From positions 152,576,875-152,640,874 of the forward strand of contig CP136062.1 of NCBI GenBank assembly GCA_032622095.1: a DNA stretch of 64,000 nucleotides, written 5' to 3'. The DNA is from Siphonodentalium dalli. Taxonomy: Eukaryota > Mollusca > Scaphopoda > Gadilida > Siphonodentaliidae. The notes under the pieces are model-generated. The model saw only the letters and a program-made list of their open reading frames with translations. It was not told where the DNA came from and ran no database searches. Both the position numbers and the translations under genes were made by a program. This document shows positions 22,335 through 34,800 of the stretch, piece by piece; within the stretch, counting starts at the first letter, position 1, and every line of letters begins with the position of its first letter.

Positions 22335-24728
22335 CTAGCAGGGTTACCCGGCGTTGCCCAGGTTAAAGTAATGTGAAACCCTCTGAATATTGTGGATATA
22401 TGGGGGGAATAGAGGATACTCTTGTTCATGTTCATAGCATTAGTCATATATTCTATATTTGTCATTTCAGACATTATAACATGAACATCATAAACACATT
22501 AGTTCGCAAAAATAAAAGATGACAATTGGGTTTTACATAGAGATGTATCAATCAATCTAGTGGGTTTGACTAAGATTTTAAGGACACCTGGTTATCATCT
22601 CTTCATGATGATACAGATGTTTTAAAGAAATGTTCAGGTGCTCCTCTGCTCATTGTGCTATATACTGGGTAATTATTCTCAGTTTAAAAGAAATGTTGCT
22701 ATGCGGCTATATCAGCTACATGTACCCGACACAGAGCGGGATTTTGAGTTGTTTATGTTAGGCGATGAGTTTGTTCTAAAACATGAAAGATATCATCTGT
22801 ATATTTGGCAGATATAACCTTGTCAGATGTCAGTATTGGAGGATCCTGAAAAGTCATGTGCCACTGACTCCGTTTTCTTTTATATCAGAAGAAATTATAT
22901 TTGACGGTACACTGTGACCACTATTGTTGAACAGGCATTCTATACATTTCCATATCTCTTGTAACTTTTTGTGGAAAATATATTGAATGGGGCAGACTCA
23001 ATTGTGTTATAATATTCACATGAGCTATTCTAATATTTTAACATGCACCATTATCTTCCTCGTAAAACGTTACCACTGTTAGAATTCCTTGGTGCCACCT
23101 CGATTGTACCCAGTGAAGTTATATAGAACACATACAGACAGACATATATTTGCAAAAAGACGTTTTTAACACGCACGATTTAATTCCTCGTATCATTTGA
23201 GAAGAACGTGTATGAATTTTATGTTAATTGGCACTAATCATCGTTATATCAGTTGTGGTGACCCGCCCGTCCCTATTTCGGACTCAAGCGGCGCCACATT
23301 TGACATCAGTAAACCACAAACTTAGACTCTTTTATGGAGATGAATCTATATATAAAATTGTTGAAAATTGGCGAGTATACAAATTCGTATCAAATTTAGC
23401 CCCCCCCCCATATCTCTCACCCAAACGGTACCAATTTAAAACACACGATTAGCTTCCTCATATCACAGAGAAGAATATGTATCAGTCTTGTGGAAATCGG
23501 CGCTAAACATATTGTTTATCTATTTTTGTGCATCTCTCGCCCTCTGTGGACCCCTGTCACGAATGGCACCACTTTTTTACATCTTTAGACCACACAATTG
23601 TACTCCTGATATCATGTAGATACATATTTATATGTTTGGTTTATCAAATTTGGATATCATGGAGATGATTATTGATAAGTGTGGTAAACCAATTTTGATC
23701 AAATTTAGTGTCCACTAACCCCCCATCTCTCATCCAAACAGCACCAACATGGCGTCTTTAAATCACACGGTCAGACTCCTCGTATTATGGATAAGAATGC
23801 GTATCACTTTGGTGGAATTGGCGCTAAAATTATTGCGTATCAATATTGGTGCCCTCTGCCTTTCAGTTCAACCCTGACTCGAATGACGCCACTTTTGGCA
23901 GGTTTAAGCCACACTATTAGACACATCATACCATGGGGATGATAATGTATAAGTGTGGTGGCAATCGGCGACTAAACCCGTTCTTATCAAATTGAGTGTC
24001 CCTCCCACAATCTTTCATCAAAACGACAGCAATTTGGAGTCTTTAAATCGCACAATTAGATTCCTTGTATCATAGAGAAGAATATATATCAATTTGGTGG
24101 CAATCGGTGATAAAATTAGTTTGATCAACTTTGGTGCTCCTCTCCCATTCCGTGCACCCCTGACGCGAATGTCGCCATGTTTGAATATTTAAATAACACC
24201 ATTAGAGTCCTAATATCATGGAAATGATTGTATAAAAGTTTCATGGCAATCGGCGGCAAACATTTGTTCTACCCCTCCCCATTTTCTGCCCCTGACAACG
24301 GCGTCACTTTTGAAAATTCTAACCCGCACCATTATCTTTCTCGTAAAAAGTTACCCCTAGTAGACCGTTTGGTGCCATCTAGATGATCCCTCGGCGCTAA
24401 ACTGTGTTTATCAATTTTGGTGCCCCTCTCCACTTCCGTGCATCCCTGACTGGAAAGGCGCCACTATTGATATATTTAAACCACACCATCAGATTCCTTA
24501 TATCATGGGGATGATTATATATAAGTTTCGTGGCAATCGGCGACAAACTTGGTTTCTGCCCTGCCCCTTTTCTGCCCCTGACAACAACGGCGTCACTTTA
24601 GAAAATCCCAACCCTCCCCATTAACTTTCTCGTAAAAAGTTACTCCTAGTAGACCCCTTTGGTGCCGTCTAGATAGTCCCCTGTGAATTTCTATAGGACA
24701 CAGACAGACAGACATTCGCAAATATTGA
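22335..24728 (-). mobile_element. Helitron-like non-autonomous sequence with internal tandem repeats
   Basis: On the minus strand the low-coordinate end is a degenerate hairpin (CCTGGGCAACGCCGGG), a short spacer and CTAG (22338-22335) followed by T, which is the Helitron 3' terminus pattern. The far end reads A/TCAATATTTGCGAATGTCTG (5' TC at 24728), next to GTCTGTCTGTG. A second internal 5'-like end (TTTTTGCAAATATATGTCTG) near 23160 suggests that two elements lie in tandem. The interior repeats a diverged unit of about 145 bp (phrases GTGGCAATCGGCG, GCGCCAC, TTAAACCACACCATTAGA). There is no Rep-helicase coding sequence. A copy of the 9.96-kb dispersed repeat lies inside. Confidence 0.6.
22490..22925. 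repeat. Dispersed repeat copy B (partner at 10.0 kb)
   Basis: Blocks 22505-22610 and 22838-22915 match copy A at 9990-10100 and 10411-10490. The middle here is unlike copy A. It contains a 38-codon plus-strand frame from ATG 22701 to TAA 22815-22817 (MRLYQLHVPDTERDFELFML and on) with charged, non-AT-driven composition. I do not recognise it. It could be the relic of a coding part of the parent element. Confidence 0.6.
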
Positions 24729-25134
24729 TACGGTCGGTTATTATCATGCATGCAGGGATGTTACGCGGTGACAGATGGAGTAGGTGGGGTTGATGAGAAC
24801 CTATAACTTGGCTCAATATCAGTTGTGAATTTAGACCTAAATATGTTCGGATTGTTAGATTTTCCAACCAGTATTTACTGTGAATTTTTTCGCTCCGTAC
24901 TTTTTACTGAAATGTTGAAGAACAGTTTACAAGCAAAATAGATGACAGTTTGGAGAAATTTATGGGTATCAGTTGTTGAAAATGTTCAACACAAGGGGTG
25001 CATATACAAGTGAACTCTGCACACATAGTGTCTGTTTCACGGGGTTGGGGTGCTCGGAAGCACGCGAAATGTGACTGCGACAACGCATTCATAATGCATG
25101 CATTTTGGAAAACAAACATCAAATGGTTACGTAG
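24729..25134. other. Spacer, nothing recognised
   Basis: Non-coding sequence between the Helitron-like block and the large palindrome. No repeat recognised. Confidence 0.35.
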
Positions 25135-26375
25135 CGTTTTTCCGAAGACCCATAACTCCGAAAGTCCGATTCTCCGAAGGTCAGATTCTCCGACGCCCCG
25201 ATTCTCCGAAAGCCCATAACTCCGAAGTCCCGATTCTCCGAAATCCCATAACTCCGAAGACCCATAACTCCGAAAGCCCATAACTCCGAAGGCCTATAAC
25301 TCCGAACGCCCACAACTCCGAAGGTCTATAACTCCGAAGGTCTATAACTCCGAAGGGCCGATTCTCCGAAGGTCCGATTCTCCGAAGGTCCGATTCTCCG
25401 AAGATCATGTTTTATCGCTTATTAAATAAGGTGCAGTCCAGTGGCGGGGTCAATGGGGCCCTAGAGAAGACCGCCCCAAAAAAACGTGTCAAATGTCATG
25501 TAAACGTCAGGAAATCCCTCCTAGGCATTCAAATATTCACAGTGTTCCTGCCCAGGGGAGCCCCCGGTCCAACGATTGGGGGCGACCCCTCCCATGTATG
25601 CGCTCCCCAAATCAGGCCTTCGTGATATGCTTTCGGCATATCATATGCATGATATATCCCCCACATATCCCCCACATATGCTAATTAATGTGCACCCCTA
25701 AATGGCAACCCTGGCTCCGCCACTGGTGTGCACCGGTATATTATAACGAAACGCTGCAAGAATGTCAGAGTAGCCTAACATGCACAGGGGCGACAAGTTC
25801 TTCCCCGTTCACCCCTGTACATTTTACTCTGGCATCTCATGGGCCAACGTAACGTTATAGTATCTGGTGTATAGACAGTGGCGGGCCAGGATTCCCATTT
25901 AGGTGGGGGCAGTAGGAAAAGTTTGAATATTGTGATGCCCCATGAACGATTTCCGGGCGTTTACATGACATTGGACATGTTTTGGTAGGGGCCCTTATTG
26001 TCTGAAATAGCAAGTAGAGGTTTAATGGGGGCAGTGGGAATTTTGGGACCCCTTGGCTTCGCCACTGGACTGTACATTATTTAGTAAACGATAATACCCC
26101 GATAAAACAAATTTTTCGGAGAATCGGACCTTCGGAGAATCGGACCTTCGGAGTTATGGGCCGTCGGAGTTATAGGTCTTCGGAGAATCGGCCCTTCGGA
26201 GTTATGGGCTTTCGGAGAATCGGGTCTTCGGAGTTATGGGCCGTCGGAGAATCGGGTCTTCGGAGTTATGGGCCGTCGGAGAATCGGGTCTTCGGAGTTG
26301 TGGACCGTCGGAGAATCGGGTCTTCGGAGTTGTGGGCCTTCGTAGTAATAGGTCTTCGGAAAACCGGTCTGACAC
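25135..26375. repeat. Large (~1.24 kb) near-palindrome with TTCGGAG minisatellite arms
   Basis: The left arm begins with about 265 bp of a degenerate 15-bp unit (TCCGAAGGTC with CGATTC or CATAAC inserts, 25139-25405), and the right arm ends with the complement (CTTCGGAGAATCGG, 26116-26372). Inside these, AATAAGGTGCAGTCCAGTGG (25425 onward) pairs with CCACTGGACTGTACATTATT (near 26063). TGTCATGTAAACGTCAGGAA (25494) pairs with TTTCCGGGCGTTTACATGAC (25950). The CCGCCACTGG phrase at 25718 pairs with CAGTGGCGG at 25876. CACAGGGG pairs with CACCCCTGT near the centre, at roughly 25,790. So the whole region is one imperfect inverted repeat with arms near 600 bp. The CAGTGGCGG ends look transposon-like. 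The long frames here are translations of the array. Confidence 0.85.
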
Positions 26376-26530
26376 CCATCAAATTGTTTAACGTAGAACC
26401 CCATTTCATTCAGCAAAATTCACAACATATGCAATTAAAAGTATTCCGGTCCGCTTTGATTGATGCTTTATACTCATAATTACAAATGAATATTGAGAAA
26501 TACAGAATGATATCTACAAAAATGATATGA

Positions 26531-26737
26531 AGACATATACACATATTATATACACATATTATATACACATATTATATACACATATTATATACACATATTA
26601 TATACACATATTATATACACATATTATATACACATATTATATACACATATTATATACACATATTATATACACATATTATATACACATATTATATACACAT
26701 ATTATATACACATATTATATACACATATTATATACAT
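26531..26737. repeat. 13-bp minisatellite, about 16 copies
   Basis: The unit ACACATATTATAT is repeated almost perfectly head to tail. The 80-codon frame through it is an artefact of the repeat (13 bp gives a 13-residue cycle). Confidence 0.97.
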
Positions 26738-26739
26738 GT

Positions 26740-28150
26740 CTCCGGTGCAATGGGGATATCTTACACTAAACAACTTTTTTTGTCTGATTCGACCCGGCGG
26801 TACGAAGCTGTTCAGAGTACGTTTTGTTATATGTGCGTGAATTCCGAAATGGAGTTTGGGAACTCATGAGTCGTGTTGGATTCGACATACAACGGTAATT
26901 GTTTATTTAAATACGTTAATCGTTATTTAATGTCTATAAATACGTGTGAGTGATGTGCCAGTCTGTTAGTTAACTGTTGTCCGGGATATTGTTCATATAA
27001 TTGGGCATAATGATTCTATTCACTCTGTGAGTGCAGCTGGGATTACGTATAGGATAATCCCCGAGCTGTCGGGCATTCGGAAAAATAATTCACCGAGGCG
27101 AGGGAAATATATCTTCTTAAGCCTCAGTATTTTAAGAATAACAAGACGAAATTTAAAATTTTCGCTATAATTTTACTTAAAAATTTGTCAATGATATTAC
27201 AATGTATGGTATATTTAACTAAAAGTCAATAAACATTTTAGCGAAAAATGTGAACATGGCCATTAAACAAGTTCCGAGTCTGTCAGACAAATAAAGATTT
27301 GTACGCAAATTCAGTTGGCACTTTAAATAGTTATCCGGAGATTTGGAATTGAAATCGTCATTAAAAATGTGTCAAACGACACCCCCCGCCCCACGAACAC
27401 TGTTCAATCCTGCGATATGTCCTACTTGGCTGTGCACGTATAAACCAATAAACACAATATTTCTGACTCACATGTTAGATCTCAGATCACACATGGGTCG
27501 AAGTCTAATTGCATATGTGTTAACAGCGTGGACACCTTCCAGCTACAACAAACATTTAATTTGCTTGACCTGCTAGTGTGTGTCCTCGCTGCATCGACTT
27601 CGCTTGCCAAGGCATTGTCACAAAACCAAATTATCGCTTTGAACTGGAATTCACTGGGCCGCGTTGACAGTCCAGTTATTTGATGAGTGGTGTTGGGACA
27701 TCAAGTTTATTATTCATTTGATTGTTATGGACCATTGTATACTTACCGTGTTTGAATTATAAAGTGGTCGTGAAAATAGGAATATATGGTGAATACAGGA
27801 CGAATATGGACATCCCATATAATTTGTGTCTGTATATGTCCCTGGTTTCTTCTGACATGTTTTGGGAGTTCAAGGGAACAAATAACGCACATGTATGGTA
27901 TAGCATGGTGCATTTCGATGCCAGTCAATGGCTACTGCATGTATTTAGTATATATCAAGTTCAACTTAAAAAGCGGGGGGGGGGGGGGTAATAAGAACAT
28001 ATTTAAAACCAAGCACCATGTAATTAAGATTGTGGTACATTAGAGAGATCCTTATGAACCTTCCCGATGAGTGTGCATGCTTGGTTTATAAGTGATGTGG
28101 CTTGTGAGTTCAAAATTTCGTTCATCATCATAATGTTTGCTTTTCCACGT
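26740..28150. other. Non-coding, nothing recognised
   Basis: Short overlapping frames only. A G-run sits at about 27976-27989. No repeat family that I can name. Confidence 0.35.
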
Positions 28151-28189
28151 TATTTTTCTGGGTTGATTTTCTCCCTTATATGTCAATAT

Positions 28190-30088
28190 GTTGTGCATTC
28201 TTGTAAATAATGGAACGAATCTCCAATCATACCTTTATGATTTGTCCCATTCCATCTCCCAGTATCAGTTGGAAGGTTATGATTAGCTGTTCTGAGTCTA
28301 CATAATTCAGTTCTGTTTCTACTTCTAGGGCTTCCAAATATTTTTCAAAATTGATATCGTGTTTGAATATACGATATATCTTACCTCTGCTTGAGGTGTC
28401 GCGTTCGGATGCCCATTTAATTTTATAGTCCCTGATAAGGCCTCTTTTCACACAGTCAAAAAATTGGACTGCACAGTGCAATTTACCAGCAGTCAATAAT
28501 TGGGGTTGGCCCCAGCTAGCTAATATTTCTTTAATTTCTCTTGTCCACTTAAAGAGGCCTTCATTTGCTTCACTTAGAAGTTCACCAATATTTTATAAGT
28601 CTTAATTTAATTGTGAGTTCCAATGGGAATCTTCCTGATTCACTATAAATCATATAATTGGGGGTTGATTTTTTTCAAACTCAGGACATGTTTTAGAGAT
28701 TTTGTGTGGACATTTTCAAAGGTCTGGTTATCACCATAACCCCAGAACTCACAGCCATACAATAATATTGGTAGCACATGGGCATCAAATAGATCAAATT
28801 GGTTGGCTATTGAGAGGCAATTTACTCTGGATTTTTTAATCACGGTGTACAGTGCATGAGTTCTCGTTGTGGCAAGTATCTGTTTTGCTTCCGAATACGA
28901 ACCAGATTTTGTGTGTTCGATTCCCAAATAGTTGAATTTTTGTACTACTTCAATTTTAATACCATTTAAATTGAAATGATTATTACGTGGTAAGCTACGC
29001 TTGGACATTAGTAGGATTTTTGTTTTGTTTATATTCACAGTAAGTTTGCAAGTCTTACAATACTTGCTGACGGAATCTAGTTCTTTTTGTAATTTGTTTG
29101 GGGTTTCAGCCAAAAGAACCGTGTCATCCACATCTAAAATTATAAGCAATTTCATATAAGTATTCAATTGTTCTTCGATCTGATTTGATATTTTCTTGAG
29201 GCCTACAATATCCTCGTTTATCATAAACATCTCTAGGTCATTGAGGATTAGAGAAAATAGGACGGGCGATAGATTCACGCCCTTTGTAACTCATGATAAG
29301 CATGGGAAGAATGCCGAATGTTCATTTCCTGTCTTGACAGAGGATTTAATATTCTGATACATATTTCTAATGACCTGGAAGAAATTTCCATTGATATCAT
29401 ATGACAATAGTTTATGCCACAGGCCAGGTCTCCAAACTCTATCGAATGCCTTCTCGAAATCTATAAAGGCACAGTAAAAGTTGGAATTTATATTCTTTGT
29501 CAATTCTGTTAACATGCAATATGAATAAATTATCAACCGTCGAGTGATCCTTTCGGAACCTTGCTTGGTTTACCCGAAGAGTGTCATTATTTTCTATAAA
29601 TTCGTACAGCCTGTTTGAGAGAATTTTTGTGAACAGTTTCCCAAAACAACTTAGGATTGTGATATGCCTATACTTCCTTGTGTCGTTAGCGTCACCTTTA
29701 GTTTTATAAATAGGGATGATGACCCTATGCCACATGCATCTGGTATACATCCAGAGTTCAGTACATAGTTAAATACTCTAACATATATGTTTAACAGTTT
29801 ATCTGATGACGCTTTAAGATATTCATTTAATATCATATCGTGTCCACATGCTTTATTATTCTTCAAGCCACGCAGTGCCTTTTTAATATCATCTATACTG
29901 ATTGGTTTATTTAGTGATTCATTGCTATCTGGATGCTCCATTGGAGTGGCAATATCGTCGTTATCATATACTGCACTATTCAACTCTCGGTAAGAGTCTT
30001 CAAATTTGCCTATTTCAATGGGTGATGCATTGCTTCTCACGCGGTTATTTAGAGTAGCCCAGAATGTCTTTGGCTTTTTATATTTCAT
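28190..30088 (-). pseudogene. LINE reverse transcriptase, degenerate
   Basis: Pieces in shifting frames carry LRGLKNNKACGHDMILNEYL, ITILSCFGKLFTKILSNRLY, the QARFRKDHSTVDNLF motif (Arg in place of the usual Gly), AFIDFEKAFDRVW (motif A), MNLSPVLFSLILNDLEMF and ILDVDDTVLLAE. In the last, the Y-A of the YADD catalytic box has become D-V. The thumb and C-terminal parts follow, with HVLPILLYGCEFWGYGD. A final frameshift near 28,270 leads to TDTGRWNG and GDSFHYLQEC, the C-terminal knuckle. At least four frameshifts and the lost catalytic Tyr make it inactive. Confidence 0.9.
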
Positions 30089-30242
30089 GTGTGCTATTTC
30101 TTTGGATGCTTTCTCTCTATGTTTGCCTATAGTATATTTATTTCTCTTTTATATTCACTTGCTTTGTCATGCATATTCTGCTTCATTTCTCCACGATATT
30201 CTTTTTTTTGCAGACCAGCATGATTTTGTAAACCATGGTTTA

Positions 30243-31435
30243 TTATTGCGGTGTGATATTCAACTCTTTTTTTACTGGTCTGCTAAAGGTATTATCAGCT
30301 GTGATTAATAGCAGTTTTGATACCATGATCACCACTTGGTTAATATCCGAGGGCCTATATTTGTCACTTTCCATCTGATCGAGGAGTAGATTTACATTAT
30401 TTATGCTACTTAAATCCAGGTTCAGTGCAAATTCGCTGGACTTTCCCTCTTCCCAATTTCTAATAGTTTTTTCACTATTTGTATTGGTTTGTGGTACCGC
30501 TACTATCGTGTTTGTTGGTTTGGCAATGGGAAGGTTAATTTCCATTGTTATGGTACAATGTTCGTCGGAATATAAGTTACAGAATGTTCCAACTGTGAAT
30601 TGTTTTAACAATTGAAGAACTTGAGCCGAGCATACCATATAATCAACTGTAGATGCGTCACGGCAGGTGAGTTTTCCAACACCAAAATCGTTTCCGACTC
30701 GGCCATTAGCATGAAAAATTCATTACATTTACAAAATTCTAATAGTTTTTGTCCCTGTAAGTTTTTGACTCTGTCCTGGTTAAACCGTTCTTTTTGGTAA
30801 AACTGCTTAATATAGGAATATTGATGTATCCACTGAAGTTTGTTCAATTTGCAGTATATTGATGTTCCTTTCATCGGTTGTTATATATTCAGCGTTGTCT
30901 GATGTTCGTGCGTTAAAGTATCCAGTTATAAATACACGAGTTGTATCTTCCCTCAAATTTAAGTAATCTGTCAAAATTTGTGTGTATCCTTCCTCTGATG
31001 CATACCTACTACTTTCGGGTGGAATATAGACCGCCAAAACCAATATTTTACATTCACTGCGTGCTTGTATCTCAGCCCAGTGCACGTACTGGCATTTTGT
31101 TTCTATAATTCGAGTTGAGCTTATCAGATCAGTTTTCACCCCGATTGTAATGGCACCCGATCTTACTCTGGAGAGCTGGGTTCTATTTTACATATAAAGT
31201 GTATAGCCTGGAAGATTCAATTCATCACACTTATCCGTTTTAGTTTCGAGAAACATAGTATATCATGGCTTTCACACAATTCTCTAAATTCAGGATATAA
31301 GAGCGTTCTTCGCAGGCCACAGCCATTCAGTGCCAATATTTTCAGTTCTCCGTGATTTAATTGCGGAGTTTCCTCATGTGTGTATTCAATACTGTGCGTG
31401 CATTTAATGCCCTGTGAGTGTTTTGGTGTACACAT
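30243..31435 (-). pseudogene. LINE APE-type endonuclease, degenerate
   Basis: The N-terminal piece has GELKILALNGCGLRRTLLYP followed by EFRELCESHDILCFSKLK, the usual start of the nuclease (Asn of W-N is present; the Glu of the TETK-like motif is Lys/Ser here). Then come VYIPPESSRYASEE and ITGYFNARTSD, in which Asp of the catalytic GDFNA motif is Tyr. The ending MVCSAQVLQLLKQFTVGTFC leads towards LYSDEHCTI, the S-D-H region. The segments are in three frames. Confidence 0.85.
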
Positions 31436-31529
31436 CTCAGACTATGTACACGTGCATCAGTGTCCGGGCTATAAGAAAGTATGCGTTTTTTATCTCTTCA
31501 TAATCATAGTAACTTTGCGTTTCGTTCAG

Positions 31530-33190
31530 CTAATTCTTATATGTTTGCTGGCTGTCCGGTTTCTGTAAATTCTGTTCAGTAGATATTAGTGGAATCTCCA
31601 TACCTTGACTATCATATTCCACATTATGATAACTGTGTTTGGAGTTCAAGGGTTGTAACACATATATTTCCCCAAAGAAGGGGGCATAATTTATATCTTG
31701 ATAGGTTCCCAACATGCCATTGTATATACTGTTGTTATTGTGTTCATATTTAGGCATGTTCATTGCTTGAACCTCGAGATCACACATGGGTAACATTTCA
31801 TTAGCATACATTTGTTTTTCTGGGTAATTTGTTTTCATAATATTGTGTGGGGCCAAAACGTGGGAGCATCTCGATTTATATGGACACGTTTCTGTAATAT
31901 CAACGTGTATACAATATGATTCAGTGTGATTGCTATTGTTTAAAGGGTCATTTTGCTGGTCATTTTCTAGATTATTTCCAATCCCGTACAATATTTCTCT
32001 TGACTGCATTATCATCTGGGATATGGGTAGGCCAGTATAATTTGTTTTGTTTACTGTACTGGGTTGAATTAATTTTGGTTCTGGGTTGATTGGATCATTT
32101 CCATTTGTGTCATGTGTGATCTTTCGGTACAAGTGATCGGTTTGATATATGTCTACCAAACCTTGAGTTTGATTTATGGAACATATATCATTGTGGTAGG
32201 GATTAATACTATACAACAATAAGTCATTTTCCCCATCGTAACACATCAGGCTTTTACTTTTGCCTGTGTGTTCTGTTCTGGTGGTGTAGCAGATTCGAGT
32301 GTCGTTTTCCTGCTGCCCTTAGCACTTGCTTGCGTTTATATACGAATCAGTAAGTTTATCTCTTCCAATTTGGCTCAGGTGAATCCCCCTTTTGTCCTTT
32401 TCGCTGAAAAGTTCCTTCCTTACTCCGTCCATGCTCGAGAATTGTTCATAGTTATCAAAGAATTCGAACTTATCCTTCTTGGCGCAAAACTTAGACAGGA
32501 AATCATTAACAACTATAGCTGCTGAGGTATGATCCTGGCCGACCATGCTGTTCCCTCTTCGTGGGGGGGTACACTGCATATACTCATCTTGGCGTTTTGG
32601 GAATACGGCTTCAATTTCTGTAACTGCCTCAGTCATATTTAGTATTGCTGAGCTTGCATTCAGATTGTTTTTAGTCAAGTCATTAGTTCCCAAGTGTACA
32701 ATCACAAAGTTCACAGCGTCCAGTGATTTTCTGAAGATTTCATCATTTGTTCAATCATCCAGTAAATTTGATATTTCACCGAATGTTGCGCCACTGACAG
32801 AATTTTTTTGTTTATGTTCGACTTGTTTATTTGAGTCCAACACAACTGCTGGCCCCGAGGATTACCATGTTGATTGTTCCATCGTCAGCTTGACCTATAT
32901 CGTTGACATTGTCCGAATTGAGGTTAATCTAATCTTCAAGTGTATCAGGTGTCGGCTGAGTGTCACTCACTTTAGAGGTTTGTTTGTTTCCTCGGACCTG
33001 GGTCACCGACAGGTGGCTTTTGTTTATTTGTCTGCTGCTCTAGTCGCTCTGGAAACATATTCATCACGTGACCAGTCTTCAGACAGCCCCAACATCTGAC
33101 GTCATTTGTACATTCCCGTCTGGAGTGAGTATCGCTCAGACACTTGGTGCACTTGCGTTTGGTTGATTGATTGTTTATTGCAAAGTCGTC
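31530..33190 (-). pseudogene. LINE ORF1: zinc knuckles plus SGNH-esterase-like domain, degenerate
   Basis: At the start, KCTKCLSDTHSRREC is a C-x2-C-x4-H-x4-C knuckle, followed by CWGCLKTGHVMNMF, where the last Cys is Phe. In shifted frames this leads to an AVVLDSNKQVEHKQ phrase (the GDS serine block of SGNH hydrolases with Gly changed to Leu), SGATFGEISN, and VNFVIVHLGTNDLTKNNL. This is followed by FEFFDNYEQF and ELFSEKDKRGIHLSQIGRDK. Esterase domains of this kind are known in ORF1 of CR1-type LINEs. The C-terminal 238-codon frame (31530-32246) is polar and Asn-rich and I do not recognise it. Confidence 0.75.
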
Positions 33191-33245
33191 AATTAAGGCG
33201 AAACATGCTATAACATATATACAATATTTACAATAGGTCACAAAA

Positions 33246-33429
33246 AACAATTGTTACACAATCATACATATATTAATATATAATATGATAAATGTATAGA
33301 TATATCGTAATATGTATTATAATATCTTATATATATTATATTATAATTTAATCCTTTATAATATCATTATCATAATATTTTGCCTGAAATAATTATTCAC
33401 GGATATAAATAATGCACTTAATCACACGT
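33246..33429. other. Very AT-rich spacer between two LINEs
   Basis: Alternating AT sequence (33260-33380) separates the start of one LINE remnant from the 3' end of the next. It may contain the 3' tail of the upstream LINE. Confidence 0.5.
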
Positions 33430-33455
33430 TTTTCAATTTGGAATAATCGGCTCAG

Positions 33456-34800
33456 TCATATTTTAATTTTCTTGATGCCAATTTGATAAAAAACTTTTTT
33501 CAGTAATAGGTGATTTTCCAAAGATAATAGTCTTTCGAATTTTTCTTTCGTGGGATTCTCCCAGTAATATTTCGGGATATAGTCTGCTCGAATTATCTGT
33601 AGTTCTTTGCAAATAATAATAAAATGGTATTCATCACCCGTGCCATCACCGCAAATATCACAGGTTTTGTCACCATTATCCACAGATTTAGATTTCCATC
33701 TTGTATATTCGACAGGTAGCTTTATATTTGCGGTTCTAAATTTTAGCAAAATGTTTGCTAAGTGAGCCGGTAAGAAACTTAGATAGTGACCCATGCCCGG
33801 CCTCGTTTTAATACTCATATAAAAACGTGCTCTAGATGAGTTTGCATTCTGCATTTCAGTAAATAGTTCTGTTGTGTGTCGCTCAATAAGCTCTGATTTT
33901 ATATTTCTAATTTCAGCCTTTGTTAAACCTGACTGATTTGTCCATGCTCTTTCTATGTTAAGTTCTTTCAGTGTTTTAGAAATAAAAAATAGCCATGGGC
34001 TATTGAAGGAGCCATCAGAATTGTGATCCAATTCTTTAACAAGAATATATATATTTTTTACTAGTTCTGAGCCATCGTGTGATAGTAGTTTGGACCAGTA
34101 AGATAGTGCTCTACACTTTATCTCAATGGACAGAGGGTGTCTGCCAAATTCACCGTAAACCATATAATTTGGTGTACTTGTTTTCAGATATCCTATAATT
34201 TTGCAGTATTTAAGATGAAGCGATTCAATAATTTTAGTTCTTTCGTTACACCAAATTTCACTCCCATATAATAGGATGGGTACTGTCATGCAGTCAAATA
34301 GTTTTAACATAATATCGATTGGAAGCTTGAGAGATCTCACTTTGTTTAGTAATCCATACATTGCTCTTGTGCCAATTGTAACTATTTTTTTTCAAATTTT
34401 GGCAAAATCTTCCATTGTAAAAAAAGGTTACTCCCAAATATACAAATTCTTTAACTGTCTCGAGTTCTTGACCTCGATATCTGAACGTTGGAATTGGTTT
34501 GGGTAACTTATTACTAAATATTATGACTTTATTTTTTTTTGTATTCACTTGTAACTTCCAAGCATCTGCATAATCTGCAAATGCTTGGAGAGAACGGTGC
34601 ATATTTTCTTCTGTATCAGACATTAATACTGTGTCATCTGCATAAAGAATACAAAACAATTTTATGTAACATCCCACATTTTCAATATATAGTTCATCTA
34701 AATAACTCAAATTTTGTATTGCACAATCATTCATAAAATCTTGGATGTCGTTAATGTACAAGGAAAATAAAAAAGGTGACATTATTTCCCCTTGAAAAAG
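33456..34800 (-). pseudogene. LINE reverse transcriptase, C-terminal half
   Basis: It starts within the RT palm at FQGEIMSPFLFSLYINDIQD, continues to FCILYADDTVLMSDTEEN (catalytic YADD intact) and VYLGVTFFYNGRF. A frameshift in an 8-base T-run at 34384-34392 separates this from the thumb and C-terminal region, which begins MYGLLNKVRSLKLPIDIMLK and goes on to VPILLYGSEIW. The end has CDICGDGTGDEYHFIIIC, the C-terminal C-x2-C...H-x4-C knuckle. The C-terminal frame of 301 codons is open. Confidence 0.9.

Larger units (their letters stand above)
28190..33245 (-). mobile_element. Degenerate CR1-type LINE (ORF1 zinc knuckle and esterase, EN, RT)
   Basis: From high to low coordinates the minus strand shows, in order, two zinc knuckles, an SGNH-esterase-like block, an undefined ORF1 tail, an APE-type endonuclease, a reverse transcriptase and the terminal GDSFH-C knuckle (28,210 region). 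This is the standard order of a CR1-like two-ORF LINE. Many frameshifts separate the pieces, so nothing here can be expressed as a full protein. The N-terminus of ORF1 is missing: the frame runs from unrelated AT-rich sequence straight into the first knuckle at about 33170. Confidence 0.88.

Noticed and set aside
25439-26078. Two separate hAT MITEs with CAGTGGCGG ends
   Set aside because: No 8-bp target duplications are present, and the outer and inner ends pair across the centre of the large palindrome. The four ends are better explained as one inverted duplication.
24904-26479. Frames rich in SELWAFG or SENRPFG repeats
   Set aside because: Direct translations of the TTCGGAG minisatellite arms of the large palindrome, on both strands.
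26527-26769. 80-codon frame of YIHILYTHIIYTY repeats
   Set aside because: Artefact of the 13-bp minisatellite.
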